17,901 nucleotides of DNA from HGM10836 sp045580645 (lineage in GTDB: Bacteria > Bacillota_I > Bacilli_A > RF39 > UBA660), in NCBI GenBank assembly GCA_045580645.1, contig JAZNOG010000075.1, positions 1-17,901 of the forward strand. Reading direction: 5' to 3'. Both the position numbers and the translations under genes were made by a program. Below the pieces are notes generated by a model. That model searched no databases. It saw only the letters and a list, made by a program, of their open reading frames with translations, and was not told the DNA's origin. The stretch's first letter is position 1, and each line of letters starts with the position of its first letter. Below are positions 16,801 to 17,901 of the stretch, in pieces.

Positions 16801-17901
16801 GTAGCAGCATTAACCCATGTAAGAATAGAATTAATTGCAGTATCTGAATCCACGAAAGTATCCATATTAAATCCAAATTCATCCTTGATAGGATTACCAT
16901 TTTGGTCTACTACTGGAAGTCTTTCAAAGAGTCTTCTGATAGTACTACTCAAACTAGATTTAGCTGTTAATTGTCTTTGTCCTATCTGCCAATACTCTCT
17001 TTCCTTCTCTTCAAGACTGCCTTGTTCAAATTCCTCACTAAGACTTTCTTCAATATCTTCTCTCTTAATAAATTCAGGTCTAGATGCTACTAATGGAATG
17101 CCTTCTAATGTAATTAACTTACTATAACCTTGTTTTGCCATAGCTTCAAAGTTGTCATAAGCTACTTGAAGTTTATCAAGTGTATCAAATTCATCAATAT
17201 CTAATCTATTACCTGGATTATAGAATTCTTCTTTAATATAGTTAAATATATTACCTATACCAATAGTTTCTATAATTTCATTTCTAGACATTGAAGTGAA
17301 ATTGTAATCTTTATAAGTATTGCCAAAGTAATGTTTATTAGCTTCACTACTATTTTGCAAATGGCTTATAATAAAAGAGGATAATTTCATTAACTGGTTA
17401 GACAAGAACCTCTTTTCTGTTGCTGTAAGTAAAGGACTGTTATCCCAACCTATCCTTTGCATAGTACTCTTAGTAGGGGTAAATTTTTTAACAGAAACTG
17501 AAGTAGTTCCTACCTCTTCTTCAATAATTTCTCTATCTACAGCATTAAGAGATTTTAATTCTACCATTCTAGATTCTCCTACAGGAATTATAGTCTTTAA
17601 CCTAGGAGAAGTGTAATCAGAACTATCTTGAATATTGATAATATCACCTTCTTCATTTTCTACATATAATTGTCCATTTACACCATTTTCTATTTGACTA
17701 GCTTCATAGTACTCAACATTATTAGGGTCAGGATATCTCAAACTAAATTCAATAAGATTCAGTTCTTTGATTCTACCCTTTAATTGAGGATAATTTGCTT
17801 CAAGTATAGCCTTATATAAACTTAGTTGTTTTGAGTATCCTACCTTGGCATTTTCTTTGATACCACTTCTAGATGTCTTCATATCATAGATATAGAAGTT
17901 T
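10842..17901 (-). CDS. Virion-packaged single-chain DNA-dependent RNA polymerase of crAss-like type, with N-terminal PD-(D/E)XK-like domain; 5' end outside window
   Basis: At least 2346 residues from the first visible ATG (17882), but the frame is open to the right edge (NFYIYD precedes that Met), so this ATG is unlikely to be the true start. Numbering from it: D1495-F-D-I-D1499, inside GSDFDIDKM, is the metal-binding loop of the beta'-like double-psi barrel; DFDID rather than DFDGD is what I recall for phi14:2 gp66. HKQAMGSQ with K1226 fits the beta-like barrel, about 270 residues earlier as in YonO/QDE-1-type enzymes. DAQGY (1027) and LKPF (K1076) lie just before it. NPDTMEKMFNPGSF follows the catalytic loop, and a helix near 1735-1760 (FLAASVDAVKDPVLNYMNLN) is a bridge-helix candidate. 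The N-terminal edge reads YDMKTS then QLSLY, a nuclease-like signature. The tail has a linker with five lysines (2268-2272) and a helical end, NNFCK. In relatives the enzyme is injected with the DNA and transcribes phage genes in the host. Confidence 0.88.
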   Translation of the reverse strand, partial: NFYIYDMKTSRSGIKENAKVGYSKQLSLYKAILEANYPQLKGRIKELNLIEFSLRYPDPNNVEYYEASQIENGVNGQLYVENEEGDIINIQDSSDYTSPRLKTIIPVGESRMVELKSLNAVDREIIEEEVGTTSVSVKKFTPTKSTMQRIGWDNSPLLTATEKRFLSNQLMKLSSFIISHLQNSSEANKHYFGNTYKDYNFTSMSRNEIIETIGIGNIFNYIKEEFYNPGNRLDIDEFDTLDKLQVAYDNFEAMAKQGYSKLITLEGIPLVASRPEFIKREDIEESLSEEFEQGSLEEKEREYWQIGQRQLTAKSSLSSTIRRLFERLPVVDQNGNPIKDEFGFNMDTFVDSDTAINSILTWVNAATTIEEMESILSKLSGSNPWLNNILEAIKEEPVRSQFFQNFRKDFLTYSVVRVEYDSNGNRQYVTETINTQGAAKTILKNTVASFKLGLMTNLIIPIIGDLEGRGRVNVESVKKLKESVSEITKSIQSSFEGTSRRAIDSNINDLAEVLSKIGLPITPTILKSAFSSDSRSKNYSSTKISKVLTPLTYMLDTLLDNKGNTTYSPIMKGSEGNIYGNYKNIVNILSPFIQDSVESSTYENGKMYYSFTTPSYMGKLIGKLSDKLGDSTKFKDFIEQEYGSYKWFKQGNTWNCPWLEKITSSEAFRQGFQHKVQLSFDKTNYTDLSELSYTLSLMHEYFYDKNKKWAWYRLPILANKPSSEFIRFERISGRNYKSKIKKGLRKVFNQEIMRMRTVLERADNPNIEKIGAKGKVWFDIESIDPKLATKFKKGRLTLNDLVSNGKYIFSGSGAEFKFLSPLNQHIINKTELGQLIVDKLNGKEVNEDTLDKLFNQAVDTFMATQMEIEEANWNRLGLFDTEEVTRKIDGKEVTKKKYKYVSQLGNSIEEIASNLEEYVWNDMFATINIIELTATDLAYYKNVEDFQKRYSQVHAPSMKLNVTAKDENNVLYSADGLERTMYLKDAFAKSDIIANVEKVFDNKIATLQGTQKKEMEIMKALILKEFKNINVADAQGYSSPTSYRKKMGMQGKWTPEMEEAYKQIREGNLNIDNLGIVWQPLKPFVYSQIRKTSGATTMSELKVPVQNKNSEYLLLIADAIMRSGKQVNKLQAIFDFMEESAYDNSNYNGKGIDTIQFISAVNSGGMGAIDVNSAESYEEVKSLLEEAAYYHKDRSTTSDNDNDRYNEQYVHTIPFEDYGIQQEVPAHLSDHKQAMGSQVRILSVSDISEKARFNINGEEYDRDKLHKEYFNLIAENIRDSYEQLKKDLGLSGSRLEQNQKLSALLQETILKDQRYGSDLLRACSLDENGEFIIPPSDPIQSVRIQQLLNSIIKSRINKQKVQGGPAVQASAFGLSDDLHIIWQDKDGNLLQTREEFKGTDAQYKKYVKDNQHSVAYFECYAPIPSKEMEMALLKPDGGYMTPQEAIDKNIITKEMLKAIGYRIPTEDKYSIMPLMIKGFVPKAAGEAIIMPKEITTITGSDFDIDKMYIMFKEFQKEETVKWKTLKRDILKSRPKGQKEKYENMLDIAIDEIKNGNIAFSEDSFEMGVYDYLNDNASRYKTVKFVEKGRNKTGDRNNKIFDIQWAVLTNPDTMEKMFNPGSFNVQKKSARIISILKSNKKYTYSKLSNMTLEQLDKIIESSSNLNIVFPSTQVYFHKQNMTAGKLIGIFANNNTSHAFLSMQDIHFNINEENAFTFNGITIDNTHNNKVDNLVGKDGTLISKTIAGFLAASVDAVKDPVLNYMNLNTMTANPAMVLARLGFDSDSIGMLLTQPIIEKITSEYFKRNNEGYAPIEDIIEEELESIDINYKALDKDLINTDFTKEELAKGISRGDSTTEFQVRTLLLFQRLAEMGKNLNTLTFLTKFNSVTNAVGPTIADTFVMRERYNRFLDEMNSENPPFNSAAVDVIDNNAMLSAFYETTVGDEGASVAIFSNYFPHYSSAFTTVLGLLRETTKGNIDSKTINKLINDFILYKLTIGDNPVLDGSYKSRDRYINRFVKEFSEKSKEIVGNDFINIISIAPKNAKCPVEALESRTGGYSIDVQERVKDGWGDLLGNESTNSLGQDLFFYNLFRSGFNFSPKNSGHLASVDVRRAIPGYIEAISNPEFEDNSVIAEEFLNQFRRNHTQDVKIVPILKPHNKVEYKKSKNIRKENIITFRFDKLRKTGMRPIIVSDNSQGITWAPVIIYDDKVYMNPVGTDNSVTYTETTPLGNANNFLEYSYNEGSSMKSVIGNSSMEKENPNPAPHNPSVQDEKKKKKSWTSDEINQAINNVFGTREAESIAKKIDEGEATNKDFVDYVANRVIKGLNASDSLMPVVTNKIEDIIKSNNFCK

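Noticed and set aside
1..17901. Stop-codon reassignment (TAG or TGA read as an amino acid), known in some crAss-like phages
   Set aside because: All genes run thousands of codons without internal TAG or TGA under the standard code, and all four end in TAA; nothing here requires reassignment. Use elsewhere in the genome cannot be excluded.
1..17901. tRNA genes, CRISPR arrays, insertion sequences, integrase or attachment sites
   Set aside because: No cloverleaf-like segment, no regularly spaced direct repeats, no transposase or recombinase motifs and no terminal inverted repeats were seen; giant coding frames fill the window.

Overview
The window is a very AT-rich, gene-dense phage segment made almost entirely of giant open reading frames. 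I read it as part of a crAss-like phage (order Crassvirales), which normally infect Bacteroidales. The main reason is the minus-strand protein encoded at 10842-17901. It carries the sequence DFDID inside GSDFDIDKM, preceded about 270 residues earlier by a lysine-bearing HKQAMGSQ segment. This is the two-barrel active-site layout of the single-chain, virion-packaged RNA polymerase of crAss-like phages (the phi14:2 gp66 type). The standard code is sufficient: all four reading frames end in TAA and none needs a reassigned stop. No tRNA, CRISPR array, insertion sequence, integrase or attachment site was seen.

Layout: two convergent blocks. Left to right on the plus strand are a protein of at least 297 residues (open at the left edge, no recognised domain) and, 8 bases later, a 1961-residue protein. 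The second has alanine/glycine-rich hydrophobic segments near its N-terminus, a long helical and coiled-coil middle, a charged disordered linker, a beta-rich C-terminal part and a short tandem repeat. It is most like an internal, ejected virion protein. From the right on the minus strand come the RNA polymerase protein (5' end outside the window) and, joined by a TAATG stop/start overlap, a 1328-residue protein. That protein has a degenerate zincin-protease-like motif near its N-terminus and membrane-like segments in its C-terminal half. The blocks meet at one strong hairpin flanked by an A-run and a T-run (6814-6851), which can terminate transcription from both sides. Both promoters lie outside the window.

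How the parts may work together (inference): in crAss-like phages the RNA polymerase and other very large proteins are packaged in the particle and delivered into the host, so all four genes fit a late module for capsid/tail cargo. Near-absence of cysteine, hydrophobic helices and disordered linkers fit proteins that must unfold to pass the tail and refold in the cell.

Most worth a second look: (1) the right edge cuts through an apparent PD-(D/E)XK nuclease domain (YDMKTS followed by QLSLY) fused to the polymerase protein; (2) both gene starts that lie inside the window are followed, within the first 130 coding bases, by two consecutive strong hairpins, one of which resembles the intergenic terminator; (3) the two largest proteins end in a cysteine plus a basic residue although they contain almost no other cysteine; (4) the zincin-like motif has Glu in place of the first His. 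The only intergenic gaps are 8 and 44 bases, so there is no unexplained gene-free stretch.
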